NCBI GenBank assembly: GCA_047777415.1 | Contig: JBKEEO010000001.1 | Location: 1,426,001 to 1,490,000, forward strand | Source: Caproicibacter sp047777415 | GTDB lineage: Bacteria > Bacillota > Clostridia > Oscillospirales > Acutalibacteraceae | DNA: 64,000 bases | Reading direction: 5' to 3' | Translations under genes and position numbers: made by a program | Notes under the pieces: generated by a model | What the model was told of the DNA's origin: nothing | The model's database searches: none | Seen by the model: only the letters and a program-made list of their open reading frames with translations | Shown here: positions 1 through 8,366 of the stretch, piece by piece | Position numbering within the stretch: the stretch's first letter is position 1 | Layout: each line of letters opens with the position of its first letter

Positions 1-120
1 ATTGACTATGCGGCGGCTTGGGGATATAATATACGGGTTAAGGTGGGCACTGACATCGACGCAAACGGCAATTGCTGTGTCATACAGCGGCCGGCCTTAA
101 AAATCGGAGATTATGACTGA
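1..120 (+). CDS. C-terminal end of an unidentified protein (partial)
   Basis: The first frame is open from the window edge to TGA at 118-120 and encodes the last 39 residues of a protein (ending ALKIGDYD). The stop overlaps the ATG of the next gene at 113 by eight bases, as expected for translationally coupled genes, so it is probably the preceding member of the polysaccharide operon. Too little is present to assign a family. Confidence 0.6.
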   Translation: MDYAAAWGYNIRVKVGTDIDANGNCCVIQRPALKIGDYD

Positions 121-733
121 AATGATTTTGAATAGAAACGGTGGCTTGTCTGTGAAGGAATCTGATCAATATTTTGCCCATCCAAGCGCCTGCGTGGACA
201 AAGGAGCGCAAATTGGTGCGGGTACAAAAATCTGGCATTTTTGCCATATCAGCGCCGGATGTTCCATCGGCAGCGGATGCACAATTGGCCAAAATGTGTT
301 TGTAGCGCCCGGTGTGAAAATCGGCAATCACTGCAAAATTCAGAACAATGTGTCCGTCTATGAAGGTGTGGAACTCGGCGATTATGTGTTCTGTGGCCCA
401 TCCATGGTGTTTACCAATGTGCAGCGGCCTCGTTGCCGTTATCCGCAGAGGGGATCGCAATTTTATATCCACACCCCTGTGGGGGACGGTGCGAGTATCG
501 GAGCGAATGCGACGATTGTCTGTGGACACCGAATTGGCAGAAACGCTTTTATCGCTGCTGGTAGTGTTGTGACCAAAGATGTGCCGGATCACGCAATCAT
601 GATGGGTAATCCGGCCCGACAGCGCGGATGGGCCTGCGAATGCGGTGAAACACTAAACGGCGATCTTGTTTGCCCCAAGTGCGGCAGAAAGTATGTGCAG
701 GGTGAAAACGGCCTGAAGGAGGAACAAAAATAA
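113..733 (+). CDS. WbpD/WlbB-like sugar N-acetyltransferase (left-handed beta-helix)
   Basis: The 206-residue protein shows hexapeptide repeats (GAQIGAGTKIW, GCTIGQNVF, GVKIGNHCKI, GASIGANATIV) over roughly residues 30-165, the mark of left-handed beta-helix acyltransferases. It most resembles WbpD/WlbB, which acetylate the 3-amino group of UDP-GlcNAc(3NH2)A using acetyl-CoA in the cytoplasm. The C-terminus carries a small zinc ribbon (CECG about 20 residues before CPKCG), as in many homologues. The start overlaps the previous gene and the stop TAA (731-733) overlaps the ATG of the aminotransferase by one base. With the dehydrogenases, aminotransferase and epimerase that follow, it completes the UDP-ManNAc3NAcA pathway. 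Specificity is inferred from context. Confidence 0.85.
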   Translation: MTEMILNRNGGLSVKESDQYFAHPSACVDKGAQIGAGTKIWHFCHISAGCSIGSGCTIGQNVFVAPGVKIGNHCKIQNNVSVYEGVELGDYVFCGPSMVFTNVQRPRCRYPQRGSQFYIHTPVGDGASIGANATIVCGHRIGRNAFIAAGSVVTKDVPDHAIMMGNPARQRGWACECGETLNGDLVCPKCGRKYVQGENGLKEEQK

Positions 734-1860
734 TGCAGAAACTTGCATTTAACGACCTTAGCGCCCAATACCGACATTTAAAGAAAGAAATCGATGCAGG
801 AATCGCCAGTGTAATTGAGAGTGCTCATTTTATTTCCGGCCCCCAGGTGGAACAGTTGGAACAGGAACTTGCAGAATATGTAGGCAGAAAATACTGTGTT
901 TCGGTCGGAAGCGGCACGGACGCACTCTTAATGCCGCTCATGGCTGAAAAAATCGGACGTGGGGACGCGGTATTCGTTCCGACATTTACCTTTTTTGCAA
1001 CCGCCGAAGTTGTCAGTTTGTGTGGCGCAACGCCCGTGTTCTGCGATTCAGACCCGGATACCTTCAATATAAGTCCGAAATCTCTTCAGGAACAAATTGA
1101 AAAAACGCTGCGGGAGGGAAAATTGAATCCGAAGGCGGTCATTGCAGTCGATTTGTTTGGTCAGCCCGCGGATTTCCCGGCCATTGAAAAAATTTGTGAT
1201 CAATACGGATTAGTATTGATAGAGGATGCCGCGCAGGGATTCGGCGGGGCAATCGGCGAGAAAAAGGCTTGCTCGTTTGGAAAATACGCCGGAACCAGTT
1301 TTTTCCCGGCAAAAGCACTTGGTTGCTACGGCGACGGAGGTGCGGTTTTTACGGACGATGAGAAAGCCTACCGCATTCTATTATCCTTGCGTGTTCACGG
1401 CAAGGGCAATTTTAAATACGAAAATGTGCGCATCGGTCTCAATGCACGTCTTGATACCCTTCAGGCGGCAATACTTCTGCCAAAACTTCACGCATTTGAC
1501 GCTGAGAACGAACACCGCAAACGTGCGGCAACCCGTTATTCCAAACTTTTGGGAAACCGTTTCCGCACGCCCGTTATTAAGGATGGATTTTCCTCCGGTT
1601 TCGGATATTACACACTGAAGGCGAGGAGTCCGGAAGAAAGATCAAAAGTGCTTGAAGGGCTGAAAGCTGCGGGAATTCCGGTTATGGTTTATTATCCAAA
1701 GCCGCTCCATTTGCAGAAGGTGTACGAGCCTTTGGGGTACAAAGAGGGCGATTTGCCGAACGCGGAGTATCTTTGCAAAACGGTTTTCAGTCTGCCAATG
1801 CATGGCTATATCACAGACGAAGAAATCGACATGGTCTGTGCGGCACTCAACAATATTTAA
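733..1860 (+). CDS. DegT/DnrJ/EryC1 PLP aminotransferase, WbpE-like
   Basis: This 375-residue protein is a sugar aminotransferase of the DegT/DnrJ/EryC1/StrS family. The start of the fold (VSVGSGTDALLMPL), the aspartate region (LIEDAAQGFGG) and the Schiff-base lysine (TSFFPAKALGCYGDGGA, K about 194) are all present, and the length is typical. In the WbpE/WlbC branch it transfers the amino group of glutamate to the 3-keto group of UDP-3-keto-GlcNAcA. The ATG at 733 overlaps the upstream stop, and an AAGGAGGAAC ribosome binding site lies just before it. The neighbours support this role; a different 3- or 4-ketosugar substrate cannot be excluded. Confidence 0.87.
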   Translation: MQKLAFNDLSAQYRHLKKEIDAGIASVIESAHFISGPQVEQLEQELAEYVGRKYCVSVGSGTDALLMPLMAEKIGRGDAVFVPTFTFFATAEVVSLCGATPVFCDSDPDTFNISPKSLQEQIEKTLREGKLNPKAVIAVDLFGQPADFPAIEKICDQYGLVLIEDAAQGFGGAIGEKKACSFGKYAGTSFFPAKALGCYGDGGAVFTDDEKAYRILLSLRVHGKGNFKYENVRIGLNARLDTLQAAILLPKLHAFDAENEHRKRAATRYSKLLGNRFRTPVIKDGFSSGFGYYTLKARSPEERSKVLEGLKAAGIPVMVYYPKPLHLQKVYEPLGYKEGDLPNAEYLCKTVFSLPMHGYITDEEIDMVCAALNNI

Positions 1861-1882
1861 AAGGAAGAAGCGAGGGAATGAA

Positions 1883-3202
1883 ATGTCGAATTTCAAAAAG
1901 GAACTGCTGGAAAAAATAGAAAAGAAAACGGCTGTGGTCGGCATTGTGGGTCTCGGCTATGTTGGGCTGCCGCTTGCTGTCGAGTTCGCAAAGGCGGGCT
2001 ATCGGACAATCGGATTTGACATTCAGGCCAAAAAAGTGGAATCCGTCAATGCAGGACACAACTATATTGGCGATATTGTGGGCGATACTTTGAAAGAAGT
2101 GGTGGAAAGCGGAAAGCTTTCCGCAACCTCCGACTTTTCGTTTGTCAAAGACGTGGATGCTGTAGCTATCTGCGTGCCGACACCGCTTGACAAGTACCAA
2201 CAGCCTGATATCAGTTATGTGAAAGGTTCCGCCGAAGCTGTCGCGGAATTTGCACATACCGGCATGCTGGTGATTTTAGAGTCTACAACGTATCCGGGAA
2301 CAACCGAAGAGCTTTTAAAACCAATTTTTGAAGCAAAGGGTTTGACTTGCGGAGAAAACTTCTATCTTGCCTTTTCACCGGAACGCGTCGATCCCGGGAA
2401 TAAGCAATACAAAACGAAAAATACGCCGAAGGTTGTCGGCGGTGTTGGACAGGATTCGACAACGGTTGCAGCGGCACTTTACCGCAGCGTGCTGGCTGGC
2501 GGAGTTTTTGAAGTTTCATCCCCGGCAGTTGCGGAGATGGAAAAACTGCTTGAAAACACCTACCGCAATATCAATATTGGGTTAGTCAACGAGATGGCGA
2601 TCATTTGCCACCGCATGGGAATTAACGTGTGGGAGGTTATTGAAGCCGCTAAAACGAAACCGTATGGCTTTCAGGCTTTTTATCCGGGTCCGGGCCTTGG
2701 CGGACATTGTATTCCCCTCGACCCGTTCTATCTGACATGGAAAGCGCGAGAGTATAATTATCATACCCGTCTGATTGAAACATCGGGCGAAATTAATACA
2801 GGTATGCCGGAGTATGTGGTGCAGCGCGCCATGGAAATTTTAAACCGAGATAAAAAATCCATGAACGGTGCGAAAGTTCTGGTATTGGGTGTGGCGTATA
2901 AATCCGACATCGACGATTACCGCGAAAGTCCTGCACTCAATGTCATAGATCTTCTCATTTCCAAAGGTGCAGACGTTACATTTTACGATCCATTTATTCC
3001 TCAATATCGCCATAAAGGGAAAGTGTACGAAGGTGCGAAAGAGTTGACAGATGATATGCTCAAAGAAGCGGATATCGCCATTATCTGTACGGCACATTCC
3101 TGCTTTGATTACAATAAAATTCAGGCGCTTTCCAAAGAAGTATTTGATACCAGAAACGCCATGAAAGATGTGAAAGATCGTTCCAATATTGAACTTCTGT
3201 AA
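1883..3202 (+). CDS. UDP-GlcNAc 6-dehydrogenase, WbpA-like
   Basis: This nucleotide-sugar dehydrogenase of the UDP-Glc/GDP-Man family has 439 residues. It has an N-terminal Rossmann glycine motif (VGIVGLGYVGLPLAVEFA), the central helical domain, and the active-site cysteine in GPGLGGHCIPLDPFYLTW. It oxidises C6 of UDP-GlcNAc to the uronic acid with two NAD+. The ATG at 1883 is preferred over an in-frame ATG 81 bases upstream: the protein then starts where the family does and the upstream part lies inside the aminotransferase gene. A purine-rich ribosome binding site (AAGGAAGAAG) lies about 12 bases ahead. A hairpin terminator follows the stop. Confidence 0.9.
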   Translation: MSNFKKELLEKIEKKTAVVGIVGLGYVGLPLAVEFAKAGYRTIGFDIQAKKVESVNAGHNYIGDIVGDTLKEVVESGKLSATSDFSFVKDVDAVAICVPTPLDKYQQPDISYVKGSAEAVAEFAHTGMLVILESTTYPGTTEELLKPIFEAKGLTCGENFYLAFSPERVDPGNKQYKTKNTPKVVGGVGQDSTTVAAALYRSVLAGGVFEVSSPAVAEMEKLLENTYRNINIGLVNEMAIICHRMGINVWEVIEAAKTKPYGFQAFYPGPGLGGHCIPLDPFYLTWKAREYNYHTRLIETSGEINTGMPEYVVQRAMEILNRDKKSMNGAKVLVLGVAYKSDIDDYRESPALNVIDLLISKGADVTFYDPFIPQYRHKGKVYEGAKELTDDMLKEADIAIICTAHSCFDYNKIQALSKEVFDTRNAMKDVKDRSNIELL

Positions 3203-3211
3203 TAGAAAAGG

Positions 3212-3243
3212 CCCCCGTTTTCCCTTGAAAGCGGGGGATTTTT
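3212..3243 (+). terminator. Intrinsic terminator after the WbpA-like gene
   Basis: An 11-bp stem (CCCCCGTTTTC with GAAAGCGGGGG, one G-U pair) closes a four-base loop and is followed by TTTTT. It sits inside the sugar-pathway cluster, so it may separate or attenuate the downstream three genes rather than end the pathway. Confidence 0.8.
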
Positions 3244-3322
3244 CGGGACAAACCGCGTAATTGCATACCTAGGCTGCCGAATGCCTTATAAAGCACAGAA
3301 TAATGATAAATAGGTGATTACA

Positions 3323-4423
3323 ATGAAAAAATATCGTTTTATGCTGATCGGCTGCGGCCGTATTTCTAAAAACCACATTGCTGCCGCAGCAGCGAACAGC
3401 GACATCATGGAACTTGCTGCCGTTTGTGACCCGGTAACGGAAAAAGCGGAACAAAAGGCGGATGATTGCCAAAAAGCCGCAGGCTATCGGCCAAAAGTAT
3501 ATGCCGATTATCGCAAGGCACTCGAGGAATTGGAAATTGACTGCTGCGCCATCGCAACGGAAAGCGGCTACCATGCCCCTATTGCTATTGATTGTATTCG
3601 TGCGGGAAAACATGTACTAGTGGAAAAACCGATGGCTCTTTCGACGAAAGACGCTGAGCAAATGCTCAGTGAGGCTAAAAAATATGATGTTACAATTGGG
3701 GTCTGCCATCAGAATCGGTTCAACGCTCCGATTCAAGAATTGCACAGGGCACTGGAAGATGGTCGTTTTGGAAAGCTGGTTAACGGAACAGCCCGAATTC
3801 TGTGGAACCGCACCATGCCTTATTATCAGCAGGCTCCGTGGCGCGGCACCTGGGCGCAGGACGGCGGAACGCTGATGAACCAGTGCATCCACGGAATCGA
3901 CTTGTTGCAATGGAGCCTTGGCGGCGAACCGGATACTATTATGGCAATGACGGGGAATTATCTGCGCGACATACAAGCGGAGGATTTCGGCGCAATTCTC
4001 ATTCGCTTTAAGAACGGAACAATCGGCATTGTTGAAGGCACTGCCTGTGTATATCCGAGGAATCTGGAGGAGACACTTTCTGTATTCGGCGAAAAGGGCG
4101 CGGTCGTTGTCGGTGGTCTTGCGGTCAATCGGATTCAGACTTGGAACTTTGATTCTCCTGCCCCGCAGGATGCTAAAGTAGAAAAATTGGCAGGGACGGA
4201 CCCAAAAGACGTTTACGGCGACGGCCATAATGCACTGTATAAGAATTATATTGAGGCAATCGACAGTCACAAGTCACCGCTTGTCAGTGGTGAAGAGGGA
4301 ATGAAGGCGATGAAGATTATCCTTGCAGCTTACAAATCACAAAAAACCGGCATGCCGATTAAATATGACGGCCTTGAATTTTCAACACTCGATATGACGC
4401 ATGAAGACGTTCGGGTCCATTAA
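3323..4423 (+). CDS. Gfo/Idh/MocA oxidoreductase, WbpB/WlbA-like 3-dehydrogenase
   Basis: The 366-residue product has a Rossmann fold start (MLIGCGRISKNHIAAAA), the family EKP motif (HVLVEKPMAL) and the C-terminal sheet domain of Gfo/Idh/MocA enzymes. In the WbpB/WlbA branch it oxidises C3 of UDP-GlcNAcA to give the 3-keto substrate of the aminotransferase encoded upstream. The ATG at 3323 is chosen because AGGTGA lies five bases before it; a GTG nine bases earlier overlaps that site. It starts after the terminator at 3212-3243, so it may have its own promoter or depend on read-through. Confidence 0.85.
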   Translation: MKKYRFMLIGCGRISKNHIAAAAANSDIMELAAVCDPVTEKAEQKADDCQKAAGYRPKVYADYRKALEELEIDCCAIATESGYHAPIAIDCIRAGKHVLVEKPMALSTKDAEQMLSEAKKYDVTIGVCHQNRFNAPIQELHRALEDGRFGKLVNGTARILWNRTMPYYQQAPWRGTWAQDGGTLMNQCIHGIDLLQWSLGGEPDTIMAMTGNYLRDIQAEDFGAILIRFKNGTIGIVEGTACVYPRNLEETLSVFGEKGAVVVGGLAVNRIQTWNFDSPAPQDAKVEKLAGTDPKDVYGDGHNALYKNYIEAIDSHKSPLVSGEEGMKAMKIILAAYKSQKTGMPIKYDGLEFSTLDMTHEDVRVH

Positions 4424-4437
4424 AAGGGGAATTGATG

Positions 4438-5529
4438 ATGAAACTGATAACCGTAGTCGGCGCAAGGCCGCAGTTTATCAAAGCTTCGGTTGTGTCGATG
4501 GCCCTCGCTGATGTTTGTGACGAGATAATCGTTCACACCGGGCAGCATTATGACCATAACATGTCCGACGTCTTTTTCGAAGAGCTAAATATTCCAAAAC
4601 CGGCGTACAATCTCGGTGTGGGCAGCGGCACGCACGGAAAACAAACCGGCGAAATGCTGATAAAAATTGAAGAAGTGCTGCTGAAGGAACAGCCGGATGC
4701 GTTGCTTGTGTACGGAGACACGAACTCGACGCTTGCAGGCGCACTGGCCGCTGCGAAGCTGCATATTCCGGTTCTCCATGTGGAAGCGGGGCTGCGCTCC
4801 TTTAACCGCCGTATGCCCGAAGAAATCAACCGCGTTTTGACCGACCATATTTCCGAAATGCTGTTCTGCCCCACGCAAACAGCCGTCCGGAATCTGGAAA
4901 AGGAGGGCATTACGAAGGGTGTGCTCAACACCGGCGATGTCATGCTTGACTCCGTCCTGCATTTTTCCAAGCTGGCGCGTGAAAATCCTGAAAAAAACGC
5001 AATCTTCAGCCAGCTTGGCATTGAACCGAAACAGTATCGGCTGGCAACACTGCACCGTGCGGAGACAACCGACGGAGGGCTTGATGCAATTGCGCGAATT
5101 TTCCGCGCGTTTGAGCAGTTGCCGCAAAAGGTGGTCATTCCGATTCACCCTCGCACGCGAGCCTTGGCGGAGCAAGCTATTTCGCGGTTTGGTTTTCATA
5201 ATATTCAGCTGATTGAACCGGTCGGTTATTTGGAAATGCTGTTGCTGACATCCAATGCTTGCCAAGTGCTGACCGATTCCGGAGGGCTGCAGAAAGAAGC
5301 TTGGTTTTTGGAGGTTCCCTGCGTCACGCTGCGCCATGAAACCGAATGGGTGGAAACACTTGCCGGTAATTGGAATGTACTTTCTGCGCTGGATACAGAA
5401 GAAATCTATGACAAGGCAGTCAATACCAAAGTAGACCATGAAGCTAGGAAGAAAATGCCGTTCGGTGACGGGAATGCCTCCGCTAAAATTGCGGCGGCTT
5501 TGTCACGAATAGGGGATGGTGTTAAGTGA
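4438..5529 (+). CDS. UDP-N-acetylglucosamine 2-epimerase family, WbpI-like
   Basis: The 363-residue protein is a non-hydrolysing UDP-GlcNAc 2-epimerase. It shows the GARPQF start, TGQHYDHNMS, VYGDTNSTLAGALAA, HVEAGLRS and the C-terminal LTDSGGLQKEA. RHETEWVE replaces the RxTTERPE of classical WecB; I associate this with the WbpI/WlbD branch that epimerises UDP-GlcNAc3NAcA to UDP-ManNAc3NAcA. ATG 4438 has AGGGGA eight bases upstream; ATG 4435 is also possible. The stop overlaps the next start by four bases (GTGA). Confidence 0.88.
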   Translation: MKLITVVGARPQFIKASVVSMALADVCDEIIVHTGQHYDHNMSDVFFEELNIPKPAYNLGVGSGTHGKQTGEMLIKIEEVLLKEQPDALLVYGDTNSTLAGALAAAKLHIPVLHVEAGLRSFNRRMPEEINRVLTDHISEMLFCPTQTAVRNLEKEGITKGVLNTGDVMLDSVLHFSKLARENPEKNAIFSQLGIEPKQYRLATLHRAETTDGGLDAIARIFRAFEQLPQKVVIPIHPRTRALAEQAISRFGFHNIQLIEPVGYLEMLLLTSNACQVLTDSGGLQKEAWFLEVPCVTLRHETEWVETLAGNWNVLSALDTEEIYDKAVNTKVDHEARKKMPFGDGNASAKIAAALSRIGDGVK

Positions 5530-6767
5530 ATATTCTCTACATTAACCATTATGCGGGTTCCCGTCAGCACGGCATGGAGTTTCGCCCGTGGTTTATGGCA
5601 AAACGATGGGCGCAGGCCGGACATCATGTCACCATCGCGGCAAGTTCCTTTTCCCATCTTCGCACAAAGAATCCCGAACTCAAGGGGAAAAAGTTCGATG
5701 AGCAAATGCTCGACGGGATTCGATATTTCTGGATTGCAGGACCGGAATACCACGGGAACGGCATGGGTCGCATTAAAAATATGCTTTCATTTTTAAGCGG
5801 ACTGTACCGTTATGGGAAAGAAATTACAAAAACGGGTGCGCCGGACGCGGTGATTGCTTCGTCAACCTACCCGTTGGATATTTATCCCGCCCATCATATT
5901 GCAAAAAAATATGGAGCCGCGCTTATTTATGAAGTACATGACTTATGGCCGCTCAGCCCGATTGAACTGGGCGGTATGAGTCCGAAACACCCATATATTC
6001 AAGTGATGCAGGCTGCGGAGAACTATTGCTATCGCCACAGTGACCGTGTGGTTTCCCTATTGCCGAACGCAAAAGAACACATGATGGAGCATGGCATGGC
6101 ACCGGAAAAATTTGTTTATGTTCCAAACGGGATTGAAAAAGCGGACTGGGAAAAGCCGTTTGGAAATCCGCCGGTATACAGTGAGCAGCTTTCTGAGTAT
6201 CGCCGGAAGGGAGAGTTCCTCATTGGCTACGCGGGGGCGCATGGAATTGCGAATGCGTTGGACAGTTTTGTAGAGGCCGGGGAACTACTGCGCGGTAAAA
6301 AGATACGGCTTTTGCTGATTGGTCCCGGGCCGGAACGTGAACGGCTGATTCAAAAGGCAAAGGATAAAAAACTCGATGATGTGGTTACGTTTTTGCCGCC
6401 GGTTGGCCGTGGACAGATTCCCGAGTTATTAAGCCAAATGGATGCACTTTATATCGGACTGCAGCGACAGCCGCTTTTTCGGTTCGGCGTCAGCCCGAAT
6501 AAACTGATGGACTATATGATGGCAGGAAAACCTGTTATTTTTGCTATAGACGCGCCAAACGATATGGTGGCCGAAGCGAGGTGCGGGGTGTCCATTCCGC
6601 CGGAGGACAGTGCCGCCATTGCGCAGGCGGCGGAGAAACTGGCTTCCTGCTCAGCGGAGGAACTGACCCAAATGGGCCGCCGCGGACGGGAATACATCTT
6701 GAAAAACAACGAATATGATGTGCTTTCACAGAGATTTTTGGATGCTCTGCAGTGCAAGAAAAAGTAA
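5526..6767 (+). CDS. Family 4 glycosyltransferase
   Basis: This GT-B glycosyltransferase has 413 residues: an N-terminal acceptor domain (starting MNILYINHYAGSRQHGMEFR) and a C-terminal GT4 domain with LIGYAGAHGIANAL, LLLIGPGPERE and the donor-binding region FGVSPNKLMDYMMAGKPVIFA. It resembles WbuB-type enzymes of surface polysaccharide synthesis. It probably adds the sugar made by the upstream five enzymes, or another residue, to a lipid-linked chain; donor and acceptor are not predictable from sequence. The GTG start overlaps the upstream stop, and a terminator follows. Confidence 0.85.
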   Translation: MNILYINHYAGSRQHGMEFRPWFMAKRWAQAGHHVTIAASSFSHLRTKNPELKGKKFDEQMLDGIRYFWIAGPEYHGNGMGRIKNMLSFLSGLYRYGKEITKTGAPDAVIASSTYPLDIYPAHHIAKKYGAALIYEVHDLWPLSPIELGGMSPKHPYIQVMQAAENYCYRHSDRVVSLLPNAKEHMMEHGMAPEKFVYVPNGIEKADWEKPFGNPPVYSEQLSEYRRKGEFLIGYAGAHGIANALDSFVEAGELLRGKKIRLLLIGPGPERERLIQKAKDKKLDDVVTFLPPVGRGQIPELLSQMDALYIGLQRQPLFRFGVSPNKLMDYMMAGKPVIFAIDAPNDMVAEARCGVSIPPEDSAAIAQAAEKLASCSAEELTQMGRRGREYILKNNEYDVLSQRFLDALQCKKK

Positions 6768-6779
6768 AACTGAGTTATA

Positions 6780-6816
6780 AAAAAGTCTGCCGCTTTTTTA
6801 CAGGCAGACTTTTTTT
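6780..6816. terminator. Bidirectional intrinsic terminator
   Basis: The stem AAAAGTCTGCC / GGCAGACTTTT encloses an 11-base loop, with T runs on both strands. It lies between the convergent glycosyltransferase gene and the LysM lysin gene, so it can end both transcripts. Confidence 0.85.
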
Positions 6817-6820
6817 ATGG

Positions 6821-8101
6821 TTAGAGAACCTTTGTCACATCGAATAAAGAAGAAAGCACCAGCCAGTTTTGGGAAAAATAGTTGTTGGCGGTCCAATAAC
6901 TGACACCACCAAGCCCATATCGATTGGCTAGCTCCAGCTTGGCACGGATGCTTCTCGCATCTTCAAACCAAACCGTGTGTTTTCTTCCATCGGAGGCATA
7001 ATAGTCGAAATGAGGCGATTGTGCTTCCTCATCATAAAGAATGCGTGCGCCGACTTGCGACGCAAGATTTACAGCGCCCGGATTGCTCAGCGGGCGAGCG
7101 GCACTGCCTTGAACAAAGGGAAGGGTCCAATCGTAGCCGTAATTCGGAATCCCCATTAGAATTTTTTTTGCAGGTATGACGGAAACCGCGTACTGGATGA
7201 CCTGCTCCACAAGGTTCAGCGGCGCGACCGGCCTTGCGGGGCCGTATGTATACCCCCATTCGTACGTCATCGGAATCACGTAATCCATCACTTCTCCGTG
7301 AACGGGGTAGTCGTGAGCTTCATAAAGAAGGCCCGATTGTGACGCACTGGTTTTCGGTGCAATCGACGTGGAAATAACATACCCCATCGGTCGGAGCAAG
7401 GCAACTGTTTTACGAAGGAAGTTGTTGTAATTTTCACGGTCCCTTGGATAAATATATTCAAAATCGATATTTAGTCCGTAGTAATTTTTCTGCTTTAATG
7501 TCTTTGTGATATTGTTTAGGAAAACATCCTGCACTTGGGAATTGGACAGAATCGCGTTGGCAATCTCACTGCTGAAACCGCCTGCGGTACTCATATTTGT
7601 AACCACCATGAACGGTGCCGTCTTTTTTGCGCGCGAAGCTTTGATGACGGGTTCCTCCTCAATGGGGGAAAGGGAACCGTCTGTACCCGCCCTGTAGCTG
7701 AAAATGCTGACAAAGCTGAGATTTGGCAGAGTGCGATCCAGTGTGTTGAGATTTACCCCCGGAAAAACATAACCGTTAACCAATAGGGAGCCTAGTTTCT
7801 GAGATGTGACAGGGATTGTTAGCACCTGTCCCGGCAGAATGAGAGACGGGTCGGTAACCTGAGGATTTGCGTTCACTAATTGATTGACGGAGGTGCCATA
7901 CATCGCTGCAATGGAATAAAGGGATTGACCCGTTCCAACTGTGTGCTTCACGCTGTCCGTCATCAGGACAAGAGCTTGACCGACCACAAGCTGCTGCGGA
8001 TCTTGAATCTGGTTGTCTTGAATAATCTGCTGTTCGGGGATACTGTACAATCGGGATAATTTATAGATGTTATCCCCCGGTTTGACCGTGTAAATTACCA
8101 T
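6821..8101 (-). CDS. LysM - glycoside hydrolase 18 spore lysin (YaaH/SleL type)
   Basis: The 426-residue protein begins with two LysM peptidoglycan-binding modules (about residues 2-47 and 51-97: YTVKPGDNIYKLSRLYSIPE, then HTVGTGQSLYSIAAMYGTS) followed by a GH18 barrel. The barrel's catalytic strand is YGLNIDFEYI, with the acid glutamate after DxD-like residues. This architecture is that of YaaH/SleL, N-acetylglucosaminidases that cut cortex fragments during spore germination. There is no signal peptide, as in that family, whose members are made in the mother cell. GAAGGTGG precedes the ATG. It is the best indicator in the window that the host sporulates. Confidence 0.9.
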   Translation of the reverse strand: MVIYTVKPGDNIYKLSRLYSIPEQQIIQDNQIQDPQQLVVGQALVLMTDSVKHTVGTGQSLYSIAAMYGTSVNQLVNANPQVTDPSLILPGQVLTIPVTSQKLGSLLVNGYVFPGVNLNTLDRTLPNLSFVSIFSYRAGTDGSLSPIEEEPVIKASRAKKTAPFMVVTNMSTAGGFSSEIANAILSNSQVQDVFLNNITKTLKQKNYYGLNIDFEYIYPRDRENYNNFLRKTVALLRPMGYVISTSIAPKTSASQSGLLYEAHDYPVHGEVMDYVIPMTYEWGYTYGPARPVAPLNLVEQVIQYAVSVIPAKKILMGIPNYGYDWTLPFVQGSAARPLSNPGAVNLASQVGARILYDEEAQSPHFDYYASDGRKHTVWFEDARSIRAKLELANRYGLGGVSYWTANNYFSQNWLVLSSLFDVTKVL

Positions 8102-8276
8102 GCCGATTCCACCTTCAAATTAGCCTTTGGATTTTTCTTAATATATATGAAACGGTTGGCGGTGCAATGACTCATTTCTTGATATCCGATGAACATTCCA
8201 ACCATGTTGATAGGTGATGGCCGTGCGCAACTTATTACATTTAGGGAATTTCTCCGAAAAAAGGAATAGATTTCTA

Positions 8277-8306
8277 TTGACAATTATTTAACAATTAAGT
8301 TAATAT
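8277..8306 (+). promoter_or_regulatory. Probable sigma-A promoter of the butanediol dehydrogenase gene
   Basis: TTGACA at 8277-8282 is followed 18 bases later by TAATAT at 8301-8306, about 60 bases upstream of the dehydrogenase start. The region is AT-rich. I see no clear operator. Confidence 0.55.
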
Positions 8307-8366
8307 ATATCTAAAGTATTATTTCATACTTGATGGAACAAATATTAATTCTAGGGAGTGTTTTGT

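Noticed and set aside
4585..5439. 284-codon minus-strand frame opposite the WbpI-like gene
   Set aside because: It lies wholly antisense to a conserved epimerase in a tight operon and has no recognisable protein features.
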